A DNA stretch of 64,000 nt, from NCBI RefSeq assembly GCF_011064845.1, contig NZ_CP049015.1, forward strand, positions 3,100,001 through 3,164,000, written 5' to 3'. The position numbers were made by a program, and so were the translations under genes. This document shows positions 41,161 to 51,619 of the stretch, piece by piece (the stretch's first letter is position 1; each line of letters opens with the position of its first letter). The notes beneath the pieces were generated by a model. It ran no database searches and was not told where the DNA came from. It saw only the letters and a program-made list of their open reading frames with translations. This DNA comes from Citrobacter freundii ATCC 8090 = MTCC 1658 = NBRC 12681. Lineage in GTDB: Bacteria; Pseudomonadota; Gammaproteobacteria; Enterobacterales; Enterobacteriaceae.

Positions 41161-42060
41161 ATGTTTTCAGGGCTGTTAATCATTCTGGTTCCCCTTATTG
41201 TGGGCTACCTTATTCCGCTCCGGCACAGGACTGCATTACAACTTATCAATCGCCTGTTGAGCTGGATCGTCTACCTTATTCTCTTTTTTATGGGTATTAG
41301 CCTGGCGTTTCTGGATAATCTCGCCAGCAACCTGTTAGCTATTCTTCATTATTCTGCGGTCAGCGTGACGGTCATTATACTGTGTAATATTGCGGCGCTG
41401 TTCTGGCTGGAGCGTTCGCTGCCCTGGAGACACAACCACAAGCAAGAAAAACTCCCCTCGCGAATTGCAATGGCGCTTGAGTCGCTCCAGCTTTGCGGCG
41501 TCGTCGTCATCGGTTTCCTGCTCGGCCTCACTGGGCTTCCCATTCTGCAGCATGCCACCGAAGCCAGCGAATATACGTTAATCTTTTTACTGTTCCTGGT
41601 GGGGATCCAACTGCGCAACAGCGGTATGACCTTAAAGCAAATTGTGCTGAACCGTCGGGGGATGATCGTAGCCATCGTCGTCGTCGCCAGTTCGATGCTG
41701 GCGGGGGTTATCAATGCATTGATCCTCGGTCTGCCGCTGAAAACCGCGCTGGCGATGGCATCAGGTTTTGGCTGGTATTCCCTGTCCGGTATTCTGTTGA
41801 CCGAATCGTTCGGACCCGTAATTGGTAGTGCCGCCTTCTTTAACGACCTGGCCCGTGAACTGATCGCCATTATGTTGATTCCAGGAATGGTGGGCCGCAG
41901 CCGCTCTACCGCGCTGGGATTATGCGGCGCGACATCAATGGATTTCACCCTGCCCGTTTTACAACGCAGCGGCGGCCTGGAAATGGTCCCGGCAGCCATC
42001 GTCCACGGCTTTATTTTGAGTCTGTTAGTGCCTCTGCTGATGGCGTTTTTCTCCGCCTGA
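41161..42060 (+). CDS. lysO: L-lysine exporter LysO (YbjE)
   Basis: The ATG at 41161 (MFSGLLIILV) gives 299 residues as in E. coli. It is an inner-membrane protein with about eight to ten helices of the LysO family. Conserved polar/acidic positions lie within the membrane (FLDNLASNLL; SGFGWYSLSGILLTESFGP). It exports lysine and protects from thialysine. In E. coli it is controlled by ArgR and lysine; no clear ARG box was seen here. Confidence 0.94.
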   Translation: MFSGLLIILVPLIVGYLIPLRHRTALQLINRLLSWIVYLILFFMGISLAFLDNLASNLLAILHYSAVSVTVIILCNIAALFWLERSLPWRHNHKQEKLPSRIAMALESLQLCGVVVIGFLLGLTGLPILQHATEASEYTLIFLLFLVGIQLRNSGMTLKQIVLNRRGMIVAIVVVASSMLAGVINALILGLPLKTALAMASGFGWYSLSGILLTESFGPVIGSAAFFNDLARELIAIMLIPGMVGRSRSTALGLCGATSMDFTLPVLQRSGGLEMVPAAIVHGFILSLLVPLLMAFFSA

Positions 42061-42080
42061 CGCTCGGGCAAATACCTCTC

Positions 42081-42102
42081 TGGCGGTAGTCAGCTACCGC
42101 CA
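42081..42102. terminator. Hairpin after lysO
   Basis: TGGCGGTAG and CTACCGCCA form a perfect 9-bp stem with a four-base loop. The T-tract is poor (AAAATT), so termination efficiency is uncertain. Confidence 0.5.
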
Positions 42103-42105
42103 AAA

Positions 42106-42119
42106 TTGCGCTAAATCAA
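42106..42119 (+). promoter_or_regulatory. Candidate FNR site of hcp
   Basis: TTGCGCTAAATCAA matches the FNR consensus TTGAT-N4-ATCAA except in the left half. It lies about 104 bp upstream of hcp, consistent with the known anaerobic activation of hcp-hcr. Confidence 0.55.
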
Positions 42120-42178
42120 TCTCCCTGCAAGTAGTAGCAGAAATCCCTTTTATCCCTACGCGCACAGGCATAATCTTA

Positions 42179-42201
42179 AACATGTATATTAAATATAACT
42201 T
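42179..42201 (+). promoter_or_regulatory. NsrR operator of hcp-hcr
   Basis: AACATGTATATTAAATATAA followed by CTT is an imperfect 11-1-11 palindrome like the NsrR site (AAGATGYATTT-N-AAATRCATCTT), just before the hcp ribosome-binding region. NsrR represses hcp-hcr until nitric oxide damages its cluster. Confidence 0.7.
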
Positions 42202-42215
42202 TAAAAGGTGTGACC

Positions 42216-43868
42216 ATGTTTTGTGTGCAATGTGAACAAACCATCCGTACTCCGGCAGGAAACGGCTGCTCTTACGCGCAGGGTATGTGCGGTAAAACGG
42301 CTGAAACCTCCGATTTGCAGGATCTGCTGATTGCTTCCCTACAAGGTCTGTCTGCATGGGCTGTTAAAGCACGTGAATACGGCATCATCGACCATGAGGT
42401 TGATAACTTTGCGCCGCGTGCGTTCTTCTCCACGCTGACTAACGTAAACTTCGATTCCCCGCGTATTGTTGGCTATGCCCGTGAAGCTATCGCCATGCGA
42501 GACGCCCTGAAAGCACAATGCCTGAACATCGACGCGAACGCAGCTGTCACCAACCCGATGGCCGATCTGCAACTGGTCAGCGACGATCTGGGCGACCTGC
42601 AACGTCAGGCCGCTGAATTCACCCCGAATAAAGACAAAGCGACCATCGGCGATAATATCCTCGGCCTGCGTCTGCTGTGTCTGTACGGCTTGAAAGGTGC
42701 GGCAGCTTACATGGAGCACGCCCACGTTCTTGGTCAGTACGACAACGATATCTATGCTCAGTACCACAAAATCATGGCGTGGCTGGGTACCTGGCCTTCC
42801 GATATGAACGCTCTGCTGGAGTGTTCAATGGAAATCGGCCAAATGAACTTCAAAGTGATGAGCATTCTGGACGCCGGTGAAACCACTAAATACGGTCACC
42901 CGACCCCGACTCAGGTCAACGTAAAAGCAACCGAAGGTAAGTGCATCCTGATCTCCGGTCACGACCTGAAAGATTTGTACAACCTGCTTGAGCAGACTGA
43001 AGGCACCGGTGTTAACGTTTATACCCACGGTGAAATGCTGCCAGCACACGGCTATCCGGAACTGCGTAAGTTCAAACACCTAATCGGTAACTACGGCAGC
43101 GGCTGGCAGAACCAGCAGGTTGAATTCGCCCGCTTCCCTGGCCCAATCGTGATGACTTCTAACTGCATCATCGACCCAACCGTTGGCGCCTACGACGACC
43201 GTATCTGGACCCGTAGCATCGTCGGCTGGCCGGGCGTGAGCCACCTTGAAGGTGACGATTTCGGTCCGGTTATCGCACAGGCGCAGCAGATGGCTGGCTT
43301 CCCGTACAGTGAAATTCCGCACCTGATCACCGTAGGTTTCGGTCGTCAGACCCTGCTGGGCGCTGCTGATACCCTGATCGACCTGGTGAGCCGCGAAAAA
43401 CTGCGTCACATCTTCCTGGTTGGCGGTTGTGACGGCGCACGTGGTGAACGTAACTACTTCACCGACTTCGCCACCAGCGTACCAGACGACTGCCTGATTC
43501 TGACCCTTGCTTGCGGTAAATACCGTTTCAACAAACTGGAATTCGGCGATATCGAAGGTCTGCCGCGTCTGGTCGATGCCGGTCAGTGTAACGATGCCTA
43601 CTCTGCCATTATCCTGGCGGTCACCCTGGCAGAGAAACTGGGCTGTGGCGTGAACGATCTGCCGCTGTCTCTGGTGCTCTCCTGGTTCGAACAGAAAGCG
43701 ATTGTTATTCTGCTGACCCTGCTGTCTCTGGGCGTGAAAAACATCGTCACTGGCCCGACTGCGCCTGGTTTCTTCACACCGGATTTGCTGGCAGTTCTCA
43801 ACGAGAAATTTGGTCTGCGTTCCGTGACCACCGTTGAAGAAGACATGAAGCAACTGCTGAGCGCGTAA
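42216..43868 (+). CDS. hcp: Hydroxylamine reductase / NO-protective hybrid-cluster protein Hcp
   Basis: The ATG at 42216 gives 550 residues as in E. coli; a GTG six bases earlier is a weaker choice. N-terminal cysteines C3, C6, C18 and C25 bind the [2Fe-2S] cluster of the enteric type. The hybrid [4Fe-2S-2O] cluster ligands lie in later motifs ([42 protein letters not shown]). In E. coli Hcp is a high-affinity NO reductase that also acts in S-nitrosylation, receiving electrons from Hcr. It is followed by hcr in an operon. Confidence 0.98.
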   Translation: MFCVQCEQTIRTPAGNGCSYAQGMCGKTAETSDLQDLLIASLQGLSAWAVKAREYGIIDHEVDNFAPRAFFSTLTNVNFDSPRIVGYAREAIAMRDALKAQCLNIDANAAVTNPMADLQLVSDDLGDLQRQAAEFTPNKDKATIGDNILGLRLLCLYGLKGAAAYMEHAHVLGQYDNDIYAQYHKIMAWLGTWPSDMNALLECSMEIGQMNFKVMSILDAGETTKYGHPTPTQVNVKATEGKCILISGHDLKDLYNLLEQTEGTGVNVYTHGEMLPAHGYPELRKFKHLIGNYGSGWQNQQVEFARFPGPIVMTSNCIIDPTVGAYDDRIWTRSIVGWPGVSHLEGDDFGPVIAQAQQMAGFPYSEIPHLITVGFGRQTLLGAADTLIDLVSREKLRHIFLVGGCDGARGERNYFTDFATSVPDDCLILTLACGKYRFNKLEFGDIEGLPRLVDAGQCNDAYSAIILAVTLAEKLGCGVNDLPLSLVLSWFEQKAIVILLTLLSLGVKNIVTGPTAPGFFTPDLLAVLNEKFGLRSVTTVEEDMKQLLSA

Positions 43869-43878
43869 GGAGTAAAGA

Positions 43879-44847
43879 ATGACAATGCCAACTCATCAGT
43901 GCCCATGGCGGATGCAGGTTCACCACATCCATCAGGAAACGCCGGATGTATGGACAATTTCGTTGCTGTGCCACGATTATTATCCTTACCGCGCCGGGCA
44001 GTATGCACTGGTCAGCGTACGTAATTCAGCGGATACGCTGCGTGCTTACACCATTTCCTCAACACCGGGCGTTAGCGAGTACATTACGTTGACCATCCGC
44101 CGGATTGACGATGGCGCAGGTTCACAGTGGCTAACCCGCGACGTGAAGCGCGGCGACTATATCTGGCTGTCCGATGCCATGGGTGAGTTCACCTGTGAAG
44201 ATAAAGCGGAAGACAAGTTCCTGATGCTGGCCGCAGGCTGTGGCGTTACGCCAATCATGTCAATGCGTCGCTGGTTGGCAAAGTACCGCCCGCAAGCGGA
44301 TGTACAGGTAATCTTTAACGTTCGCTCGCCGCAAGATGTCATTTTTGCCGACGAGTGGCGTGAATATCCGGTGACATTAGTTGCTGAAAACAATGCCACC
44401 GAAGGTTTTGTTTCTGGCCGACTGACTACCGAACTGCTGAAAAGCGTACCGGATCTGACCTCGCGTACAGTGATGACCTGTGGCCCGGCACCGTATATGG
44501 ATCTGGTCGAGAAAGAAGTCAAAGCACTGGGTGTGACGCGCTTCTTTAAAGAGCAGTTCTTCACACCTGTTGCCGAAGCCGCCACCAGTGGTCTGAAGTT
44601 TACTAAGCTACAGCCGGCGAAAGAGTTCTATGCGCCGGTGGGCAGTACGCTGCTGGAAGCGCTGGAAAGCAACAAGGTTCCGGTTGTCGCCGCATGCCGT
44701 GCAGGCGTTTGCGGCTGCTGCAAAACCAAAGTGGTTGACGGTAACTACACGGTCAGCAGCACCATGACGCTGACCGACGCAGAAATCGCTGAAGGTTATG
44801 TGCTGGCCTGTTCCTGCCATCCGCAGGGTGATTTAGTGCTGGCGTAA
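43879..44847 (+). CDS. hcr: NADH oxidoreductase Hcr
   Basis: The 322 residues equal E. coli Hcr. An N-terminal ferredoxin-reductase FAD domain (RAGQYALVSV; RAYTISSTPG) is followed by an NADH-binding domain (LMLAAGCGVTPIMSM) and a C-terminal plant-type [2Fe-2S] ferredoxin domain (CRAGVCGCCKTKV, with a later CSC). It reduces Hcp. The start is 10 bases after the hcp stop, preceded by AAGGAG. Confidence 0.97.
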   Translation: MTMPTHQCPWRMQVHHIHQETPDVWTISLLCHDYYPYRAGQYALVSVRNSADTLRAYTISSTPGVSEYITLTIRRIDDGAGSQWLTRDVKRGDYIWLSDAMGEFTCEDKAEDKFLMLAAGCGVTPIMSMRRWLAKYRPQADVQVIFNVRSPQDVIFADEWREYPVTLVAENNATEGFVSGRLTTELLKSVPDLTSRTVMTCGPAPYMDLVEKEVKALGVTRFFKEQFFTPVAEAATSGLKFTKLQPAKEFYAPVGSTLLEALESNKVPVVAACRAGVCGCCKTKVVDGNYTVSSTMTLTDAEIAEGYVLACSCHPQGDLVLA

Positions 44848-44868
44848 TTGGCCGGTATCTGATGTGCA

Positions 44869-44904
44869 AAAGGCTGCCTGGCTGTACCGGGTGGCCTTTT
44901 TTAT
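44869..44904 (+). terminator. Intrinsic terminator of hcp-hcr
   Basis: AAAGGCTGCCTGG and CCGGGTGGCCTTT arms surround a short loop and are followed by a T run. Confidence 0.8.
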
Positions 44905-45046
44905 GCTCTCAGGCGCTGCAAAATTCTGATATTTTCACTCTCCCCGGCAAAATACCTCCTTCCCCCGTAAATTATCGACCACACTTACCCTTCGCAGATT
45001 AAGCATAATCCAGGACTACCACGTCGAACTTTCTACAAGGATCCCC

Positions 45047-46660
45047 ATGAAAAAAGTGGCCATTGTCGGCGTCGGTCCCACCGGCATTTATACGTTTCAT
45101 GCCCTGGTTGAGCGCGGTGAACCGCTGGAAATAGAGCTTTATGAGCAAGCTGAACAGGCGGGCGTTGGCATGCCTTATAACAGCGACAACAACGCAGACT
45201 TCATGCTGGCAAATATAGCCAGCATAGAGATCCCACCGATTTATATCAGTTATCTGACGTGGCTACAGAATCAAAGTGATGACTATCTGGCGCAGTTTCG
45301 GATTGAACGTAATTCTTTGCATGAACGGCAATTTTTGCCCCGCGTGATCCTCGGTGACTATTATCGCGATCGTTTATTCGCTATCGTCGAGAAAGCGCGA
45401 GGCTCAGGCTTCGCGATTAGCATAAACGAATCAAGCGAAGTCACCGACCTGTGCGCAAACCCGAATGGGGTCTCTCTGTGGATCAATCATGCTTCACAGC
45501 CTGTCGAGGTGGACTTCGCCGCTATTGCCACTGGTCATCTGTGGCCTGAAACGGATGTACAGACACGGAGGTTTTTTCCCAGCCCGTGGACAGGTCTAAT
45601 GGACGTCCAGATTAGCGCTTGCCGGGTAGGAATTCTCGGCACCTCGCTCAGCGCGATTGACGCAGCGATGGCCGTGGCCTGCCAACACGGTGCCTTCACC
45701 ACCGGGGCTGATAACGCACTCCAGTTTATCTGTAAATCCGACAGCCAAAGCCTGAAGCTGACCCTAATGTCGCGCAGCGGTGTGCTGCCTGAAGCGGATT
45801 TTTACTGCCCTCTGCCCTATGAATCGTTGAACATCGCAACGCCTGAAGCAATTGAAGACGTCATTGTCCATGGGCAAAAAGGATTACTGGACCGCATTTT
45901 CCGGATTATTGTACAACAACTGCAAGATGCAGCCCCGCAATGGAGCCAAGAGATAGCACTTGAGACGCTCAACGCCGATACATTCCCCGAGGCCTACTTT
46001 GCCGACAGGCTTGAGCACGATCCTTTTGAATGGGCGAAGCGCAACCTGATTGAAGTTGAACGCAACAAACAGGAACAGCGTACCGTCGCGTGGCGCTATA
46101 CACTGCTGCGGCTACACGAGGTAATCGAAGAGATCGTCCCACATCTTGATCCGTCTGATGAAAAGCGCTTTAAGCGTGGACTGGCGCGCGTGTTTATCGA
46201 CAATTATGCGGCAATCCCGTCTGAATCAGTCCGCCGACTGCTGGCGCTGCACGACGCCGGGCTGATTGAGATCCTCACACTTGGTGCGGATTATGAGCGT
46301 ACGAATGAGCAGGAAATGACGGTAATTTACCACCACGGTCGACGCAGCGAATTCGATGTGTTTATTGACGCCCGAGGGCAACGGGCATTGCAGAGCAAAG
46401 ATGTCCCTTTCCCAACGCTACGCGATCAACTGCTGGCCTGTGGCGATGAGATCCCGGATATCGGCGAAGATTACACGCTGCAAGCGCCGGAAAACGCCCG
46501 CAATCGCATCGCTTTTGGCGGGCTGCCGTGGTTGATGCACGATCGTCCGTTTATTCAGGGACTGGTTGTCAGTGCTGAAATAGGCGCCGCGATGGCAAGG
46601 GCATTGACGCAGCGAGCGCTGAGACGTCGGCACAAACTATGGAACAGTGATGACATATAG
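45047..46660 (+). CDS. YdhS-family FAD/NAD(P)-binding oxidoreductase
   Basis: This 537-residue protein is clearly related to E. coli YdhS (534), with conserved stretches GMPYNSDNNADFMLANIASI, YCPLPYESLNIATPEA-like segments and GLPWLMHDRPF. The dinucleotide-binding fingerprint GVGPTG is at residues 8-13, and the family belongs to the FAD/NAD(P)-binding NAD_binding_9 group. The reaction is unknown. In K-12 ydhS lies elsewhere, and hcr is followed directly by poxB, so this is an extra or relocated paralogue. It stands between the hcr terminator and a convergent DoxX gene, with GGATCC-type sequence (AAGGATCCCC) as a weak ribosome-binding site. Base composition is like the neighbours. Confidence 0.85.
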   Translation: MKKVAIVGVGPTGIYTFHALVERGEPLEIELYEQAEQAGVGMPYNSDNNADFMLANIASIEIPPIYISYLTWLQNQSDDYLAQFRIERNSLHERQFLPRVILGDYYRDRLFAIVEKARGSGFAISINESSEVTDLCANPNGVSLWINHASQPVEVDFAAIATGHLWPETDVQTRRFFPSPWTGLMDVQISACRVGILGTSLSAIDAAMAVACQHGAFTTGADNALQFICKSDSQSLKLTLMSRSGVLPEADFYCPLPYESLNIATPEAIEDVIVHGQKGLLDRIFRIIVQQLQDAAPQWSQEIALETLNADTFPEAYFADRLEHDPFEWAKRNLIEVERNKQEQRTVAWRYTLLRLHEVIEEIVPHLDPSDEKRFKRGLARVFIDNYAAIPSESVRRLLALHDAGLIEILTLGADYERTNEQEMTVIYHHGRRSEFDVFIDARGQRALQSKDVPFPTLRDQLLACGDEIPDIGEDYTLQAPENARNRIAFGGLPWLMHDRPFIQGLVVSAEIGAAMARALTQRALRRRHKLWNSDDI

Positions 46661-46736
46661 ATTAGCGACAGATTGAACGACGAGGCGGGCAAACCGTTAG
46701 CGCACCCCCGCCTCGGTATTGACTCTCAAATGGTAA

Positions 46737-47171
46737 CTATCGCCAGGCAGAATTTCCTGCAACGGAGTAACGCCCCGCCCCCAAAAACGCCACGGCCAGC
46801 GCGCCGATGAAGAAATACACCAGACTTTCAATCGCCCATGCACCGGTTTTATCCAGTGTCCAGGTTTCGCCCATCCCGACCATCAGCCATGCCACAACCA
46901 TCGTAAACGCCAGCCCCAACGCCGCCGGACGCGTCAGGATGCCTAGAATAATCAGACACGGCGCTACAACCTCTCCCAGCAGAACGCCGTACGCAATAAA
47001 GCCCGGGAAACCTTTCGCTATCAACATGCCGCTGATGCCATCAATACCAGCAAACAGTTTATGCAGCCCATGAAACAGCATCAGCCCACCGACGGCAAGG
47101 CGTAACAAAAACTTGCCAAAATCTTCGTGAGTCAGTACCCGGTTAACTGAATTTAATAGTTTTATAACCAT
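46737..47171 (-). CDS. DoxX-family membrane protein
   Basis: The 144 residues contain four hydrophobic segments (about 20-40, 55-75, 80-100 and 115-135) and the DoxX pattern RLAVGGLMLFHGLHKL and GLLGEVVAPCLIILG-like residues. DoxX proteins are small inner-membrane proteins, some linked to quinol oxidases or thiosulfate oxidation; no function can be assigned here. It converges with the YdhS-like gene and diverges from poxB. Confidence 0.82.
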   Translation of the reverse strand: MVIKLLNSVNRVLTHEDFGKFLLRLAVGGLMLFHGLHKLFAGIDGISGMLIAKGFPGFIAYGVLLGEVVAPCLIILGILTRPAALGLAFTMVVAWLMVGMGETWTLDKTGAWAIESLVYFFIGALAVAFLGAGRYSVAGNSAWR

Positions 47172-47282
47172 TTGAATTTATTCCTTGTTTCACCATGTCC
47201 AATAACAAACTACGCTTAATACAGGTTAAATGAAACCTGCCGGAAATAAGGGGGAAATGAGAAGCATAACGATTATCTTCAT

Positions 47283-47290
47283 CTAAACTT
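47283..47290 (+). promoter_or_regulatory. RpoS-type -10 element of poxB
   Basis: CTAAACTT, 35 bases before the poxB ATG, matches the RpoS-preferred -10 (CTAyaCTT) and its position in the E. coli poxB promoter. The AGGAGAAGG ribosome-binding site follows. Confidence 0.6.
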
Positions 47291-47324
47291 GTAACCGGTA
47301 TCACATTAGAGGAGAAGGAAAACC

Positions 47325-49043
47325 ATGAAACAAACGGTTGCCGCTTTTATTGCTAAAACACTCGAACAGGCTGGCGTAAAACGCATTTGGGGTGTAACGG
47401 GTGACTCGCTAAATGGTCTGAGTGATAGTCTGAATCGTATGGGAACAATTGACTGGATGCCAACCCGTCATGAAGAGGTTGCGGCCTTCGCCGCGGGCGC
47501 TGAAGCGCAGTTGACGGGCGAGCTGGCCGTCTGCGCAGGCTCGTGTGGGCCTGGCAACCTGCACCTGATTAACGGCCTGTTTGATTGCCACCGCAACCAC
47601 GTTCCGGTGCTGGCAATCGCCGCGCATATTCCATCCAGTGAAATAGGCAGCGGTTATTTTCAGGAGACCCACCCGCAAGAGTTGTTCCGTGAATGTAGCC
47701 ACTATTGCGAGCTGGTCTCCAGCCCTGAGCAGATCCCCCAGGTGCTGGCTATAGCTATGCGTAAAGCGGTGCTCAACCGTGGCGTCTCCGTGGTGGTATT
47801 ACCCGGCGACGTGGCGCTGAAGCCCGCCCCTGAAAGCGCCACCACGCACTGGTATCATGCGCCGCTCCCGGTAGTCACCCCGGAAGAGGAAGAGCTGAGA
47901 AAACTGGCGCAACTGCTGCGCTACTCCAGCAACATCGCCCTGATGTGCGGCAGCGGCTGCGCCGGTGCGCATAAAGAGCTGGTTGAGTTTGCGGCTAAAA
48001 TTAAAGCCCCGATCGTGCACGCTCTGCGCGGGAAAGAGCATGTTGAGTACGATAACCCCTATGACGTGGGTATGACCGGGCTGATTGGCTTTTCATCCGG
48101 CTTCCATACCATGATGAATGCCGACACGCTGATCCTGCTCGGCACCCAGTTCCCCTATCGCCCGTTCTACCCCACCGACGCCAAAATTATTCAGATTGAT
48201 ATCAATCCGGCGAGTATTGGCGCGCACAGTAAAGTTGATATGGCGCTGGTAGGCGATATTAAATCCACGTTACGTGCCCTACTACCTCTGGTGGAAGAGA
48301 AAACCGAGCGGCAGTTCCTGGACAAAGCACTGGAGCACTACCGCGAGGCGCGCAAAGGGCTGGATGATTTAGCCAAACCCAGCGATAAAGCCATTCACCC
48401 GCAATATCTGGCGCAACAGATCAGCCACTTTGCCGCTGACGATGCCATCTTTACCTGCGACGTTGGCACGCCAACGGTGTGGGCAGCACGCTATCTGAAA
48501 ATGAACGGCAAACGTCGCCTGCTCGGATCGTTTAACCACGGGTCGATGGCTAATGCCATGCCGCAGGCACTCGGCGCACAAGCGACCGAACCAGGACGTC
48601 AGGTTGTGGCAATGTGCGGTGACGGCGGCTTTAGCATGCTGATGGGCGATTTTCTGTCGGTGGTACAAATGAAGTTACCGGTGAAGATTATTGTCTTCAA
48701 CAACAGCGTGCTGGGATTTGTGGCGATGGAGATGAAAGCTGGTGGTTATCTGACTGACGGCACCGAACTGCACGACACGAATTTCGCGCGGATTGCCGAG
48801 GCCTGTGGCATCACGGGCATTCGCGTGGAGAAATCTTCAGAGGTTGATGAGGCGCTGCAAAGGGCGATGTCAATTGACGGTCCGGTGCTGGTCGATGTGG
48901 TGGTGGCGAAAGAAGAGCTGGCGATCCCGCCGCAGATCAAGCTCGAACAAGCCAAAGGTTTTAGCCTGTATATGCTGCGCGCAATCATCAGCGGACGCGG
49001 TGATGAAGTGATCGAACTGGCGAAAACTAACTGGCTCAGGTAA
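47325..49043 (+). CDS. poxB: Pyruvate dehydrogenase (quinone), pyruvate oxidase PoxB
   Basis: The 572 residues equal E. coli PoxB. It decarboxylates pyruvate to acetate and CO2 and passes electrons to ubiquinone at the membrane, mainly in stationary phase. The TPP-enzyme fold is complete: N-terminal pyrimidine domain with the catalytic glutamate in [14 protein letters not shown], central FAD domain (about 190-340), and PP domain with the GDG...NN motif ([13 protein letters not shown] to FNNSVLGF). The C-terminal lipid-activated peptide ([19 protein letters not shown]) is present. Confidence 0.98.
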   Translation: MKQTVAAFIAKTLEQAGVKRIWGVTGDSLNGLSDSLNRMGTIDWMPTRHEEVAAFAAGAEAQLTGELAVCAGSCGPGNLHLINGLFDCHRNHVPVLAIAAHIPSSEIGSGYFQETHPQELFRECSHYCELVSSPEQIPQVLAIAMRKAVLNRGVSVVVLPGDVALKPAPESATTHWYHAPLPVVTPEEEELRKLAQLLRYSSNIALMCGSGCAGAHKELVEFAAKIKAPIVHALRGKEHVEYDNPYDVGMTGLIGFSSGFHTMMNADTLILLGTQFPYRPFYPTDAKIIQIDINPASIGAHSKVDMALVGDIKSTLRALLPLVEEKTERQFLDKALEHYREARKGLDDLAKPSDKAIHPQYLAQQISHFAADDAIFTCDVGTPTVWAARYLKMNGKRRLLGSFNHGSMANAMPQALGAQATEPGRQVVAMCGDGGFSMLMGDFLSVVQMKLPVKIIVFNNSVLGFVAMEMKAGGYLTDGTELHDTNFARIAEACGITGIRVEKSSEVDEALQRAMSIDGPVLVDVVVAKEELAIPPQIKLEQAKGFSLYMLRAIISGRGDEVIELAKTNWLR

Positions 49044-49079
49044 AACAGAGGGCATTACCTCACTTAAAAAGGAATGCCC

Positions 49080-50081
49080 GTGATTGATTTACGCAGTGAT
49101 ACTGTCACCCGACCCAGTCGCGCCATGCTCGAAGAGATGATGGCCGCCCCGGTCGGGGACGACGTCTACGGTGATGATCCTACCGTTAATGCCCTCCAGC
49201 AATACGCGGCCGAGCTTTCTGGCAAAGAAGCCGCCATTTTCTTACCTACCGGCACTCAGGCGAACCTGGTTGCACTGCTCAGCCATTGTCAGCGCGGCGA
49301 AGAGTATATCGCCGGTCAGGGCGCGCATAACTATCTCTACGAAGCGGGTGGCGCAGCGGTGCTCGGCAGCATTCAACCGCAACCCATCGATGCCGCGCCG
49401 GATGGCTCCCTGCCGCTGGACAAAGTGGCAGCAAAAATCAAAGCAGACGATATCCATTTTGCCCGCACCCGTCTGCTCAGTCTGGAAAACACGCATAACG
49501 GAAAAGTGCTGCCGCGCGAGTATCTGAAAGAGGCCTGGGAATTCACCCGGGAGCGCAATCTTGCCCTGCACGTCGACGGCGCGCGTATTTTTAACGCCAT
49601 CGTCGCCTATGGCTGTGAGCTTAAAGATGTCACGCAATACTGCGACTCGTTCACCATTTGTCTTTCCAAAGGTCTGGGAACGCCGGTAGGCTCGCTGCTG
49701 GTCGGCAGCCACGAGTACATCAAGCGTGCCATTCGCTGGCGCAAAATGACCGGCGGCGGCATGCGCCAGGCGGGTATTTTGGCGGCGGCCGGACTGTATG
49801 CGCTGAAAAATAACGTGGCGCGTTTGCAGGAAGACCATGACAACGCCGCCTGGATGGCGGAGCAACTGCGCGAAGCAGGGGCGGACGTCATGCGCCACGA
49901 CACCAACATGCTGTTTGTGCGCGTTGGCGAAGAGCACGCGGCCGCGCTGGGTGAATATATGAAAGCGCAGGGTGTGCTGATTAACGCCTCCCCGATTGTG
50001 CGCCTGGTGATGCATCTTGACGTATCACGTGAACAACTTGCTGAAGTCGTCGCCCACTGGCGCACTTTTTTAACCCAATAA
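49080..50081 (+). CDS. ltaE: Low-specificity L-threonine aldolase
   Basis: A GTG start at 49080 gives 333 residues, the E. coli length, with GGA six bases before; the ATG at 49074 abuts the Shine-Dalgarno sequence. It is a PLP fold-type I enzyme that cleaves L-threonine and L-allo-threonine to glycine and acetaldehyde. The PLP lysine is in [12 protein letters not shown], and the N-terminal motif [13 protein letters not shown] is typical. It follows poxB closely and precedes ybjT. Confidence 0.96.
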   Translation: MIDLRSDTVTRPSRAMLEEMMAAPVGDDVYGDDPTVNALQQYAAELSGKEAAIFLPTGTQANLVALLSHCQRGEEYIAGQGAHNYLYEAGGAAVLGSIQPQPIDAAPDGSLPLDKVAAKIKADDIHFARTRLLSLENTHNGKVLPREYLKEAWEFTRERNLALHVDGARIFNAIVAYGCELKDVTQYCDSFTICLSKGLGTPVGSLLVGSHEYIKRAIRWRKMTGGGMRQAGILAAAGLYALKNNVARLQEDHDNAAWMAEQLREAGADVMRHDTNMLFVRVGEEHAAALGEYMKAQGVLINASPIVRLVMHLDVSREQLAEVVAHWRTFLTQ

Positions 50082-50091
50082 GGAGATGGGC

Positions 50092-51522
50092 GTGCCGCAA
50101 CGGATTTTGGTTCTTGGCGCCAGTGGCTACATTGGTCAGCATTTGGTACAGGCGCTCAGTCAGCAAGGGCATCAGGTGTTGGCTGCGGCACGTCGCATTG
50201 AACGACTGGAAAAGCAGCAACTGGCCAACGTCAGTTGCCATAAGGTCGATTTGAATTGGCCAGATAACCTCACCCCGCTACTGGTGGGTGTTGATACGGT
50301 TTATTACCTGGTCCATGGCATGGGTGAAGGCGGTGATTTTATCGCCCACGAACGTCAGGTGGCGATGAACGTCCGCGATGCACTGCGTAATACAGCGGTC
50401 AAACAGCTTATTTTCCTGAGCTCATTACAGGCTCCCCGGCATGAACAATCCGATCATCTGCGTGCGCGACAGATAACCGCAGATACTCTGCGTGAATCAG
50501 GCGTGCCAATGACGGAATTGCGTGCGGGCATTATCGTGGGGGCAGGTTCCGCTGCCTTTGAAGTGATGCGCGACATGGTCTACAACCTGCCGGTACTCAC
50601 CCCTCCGCGCTGGGTGCGCTCACGTACCACACCCATCGCGCTGGAGAATTTGATGTACTACCTGGTGGCGTTGTTGGATCATCCCACGCAACATCACCGC
50701 GTACTCGAAGCAGCCGGCCCGCAGGTGTTGAGCTATCAGGAACAGTTCGAGCATTTTATGGCGGTCAGCGGTAAACATCGCCTGCTCATCCCCATCCCCT
50801 TCCCTACCCGCTGGATTTCGGTCTGGTTTTTAAACGTCATTACGTCAGTGCCGCCAACCACGGCCAAGGCGCTGATCCAGGGCTTAAAACACGACCTGCT
50901 GGCCGATGACACCGAACTACGTGCGCTGATCCCGCAAAAGCTGATTGCCTTTGATGACGCGGTGCGCAGTACGTTGAAGGAAGAAGAAAAGCTGGTCAAC
51001 TCCAGCGACTGGGGTTACGACGCACAGGCGTTTGCCCGCTGGCGTCCAGAATATGGCTATTTCGCCAAACAAGCTGGCTTTAGCGTTGAAACCGCCGCCA
51101 GCAAAAAAGCACTGTGGCAGGTAGTGAATCGACTCGGCGGCAAAGAAGGCTATTTCTTTGGCAATATTCTATGGAAGACGCGCGCGGCGTTGGACCTGCT
51201 GGTCGGCCATAAGCTGGCAAAAGGTCGTCCCGAACACCCACTATTGCAAGTTGGCGACACCGTTGATAGCTGGAAAGTCATCATCGTTGAGCCGGAGAAA
51301 CAGCTGACGCTGCTGTTTGGGATGAAAGCGCCGGGATTGGGTCGCCTGAGTTTCACACTGGAAGATAAAGGCGATCATCGACGCATTGATGTACGCGCCT
51401 GGTGGCATCCACACGGTATGCCTGGCCTCTTCTACTGGCTGTTGATGATCCCCGCCCACCTGTTCATTTTCAGGGGGATGGCGAAGCGTATAGCCAAACT
51501 TGCAGAACAAATCACAGACTAA
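50092..51522 (+). CDS. ybjT: YbjT, NAD(P)-binding Rossmann-fold protein with DUF2867 domain
   Basis: GTG at 50092, preceded by AAGGAG at six bases, gives 476 residues as in E. coli. The N-terminal atypical short-chain dehydrogenase domain carries GASGYIG near residue 9. The C-terminal half (~310-476) is a DUF2867 lipid-binding-like domain ending in a hydrophobic segment ([23 protein letters not shown]) that may attach it to the membrane. Substrate unknown. Probably co-transcribed with ltaE and perhaps ybjS. Confidence 0.92.
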   Translation: MPQRILVLGASGYIGQHLVQALSQQGHQVLAAARRIERLEKQQLANVSCHKVDLNWPDNLTPLLVGVDTVYYLVHGMGEGGDFIAHERQVAMNVRDALRNTAVKQLIFLSSLQAPRHEQSDHLRARQITADTLRESGVPMTELRAGIIVGAGSAAFEVMRDMVYNLPVLTPPRWVRSRTTPIALENLMYYLVALLDHPTQHHRVLEAAGPQVLSYQEQFEHFMAVSGKHRLLIPIPFPTRWISVWFLNVITSVPPTTAKALIQGLKHDLLADDTELRALIPQKLIAFDDAVRSTLKEEEKLVNSSDWGYDAQAFARWRPEYGYFAKQAGFSVETAASKKALWQVVNRLGGKEGYFFGNILWKTRAALDLLVGHKLAKGRPEHPLLQVGDTVDSWKVIIVEPEKQLTLLFGMKAPGLGRLSFTLEDKGDHRRIDVRAWWHPHGMPGLFYWLLMIPAHLFIFRGMAKRIAKLAEQITD

Positions 51523-51619
51523 TGATAAAAAGAGCCTGTATTCTTTCATGTTTCCCATTGCATACAGGCGTATTTCACGGAAGAATGCGCACGACGTTTT
51601 TTAAACACAGTGGATTGAT

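Noticed and set aside
49242..50015. Antisense open frame opposite ltaE
   Set aside because: Shadow of a highly conserved gene, with no recognisable product.
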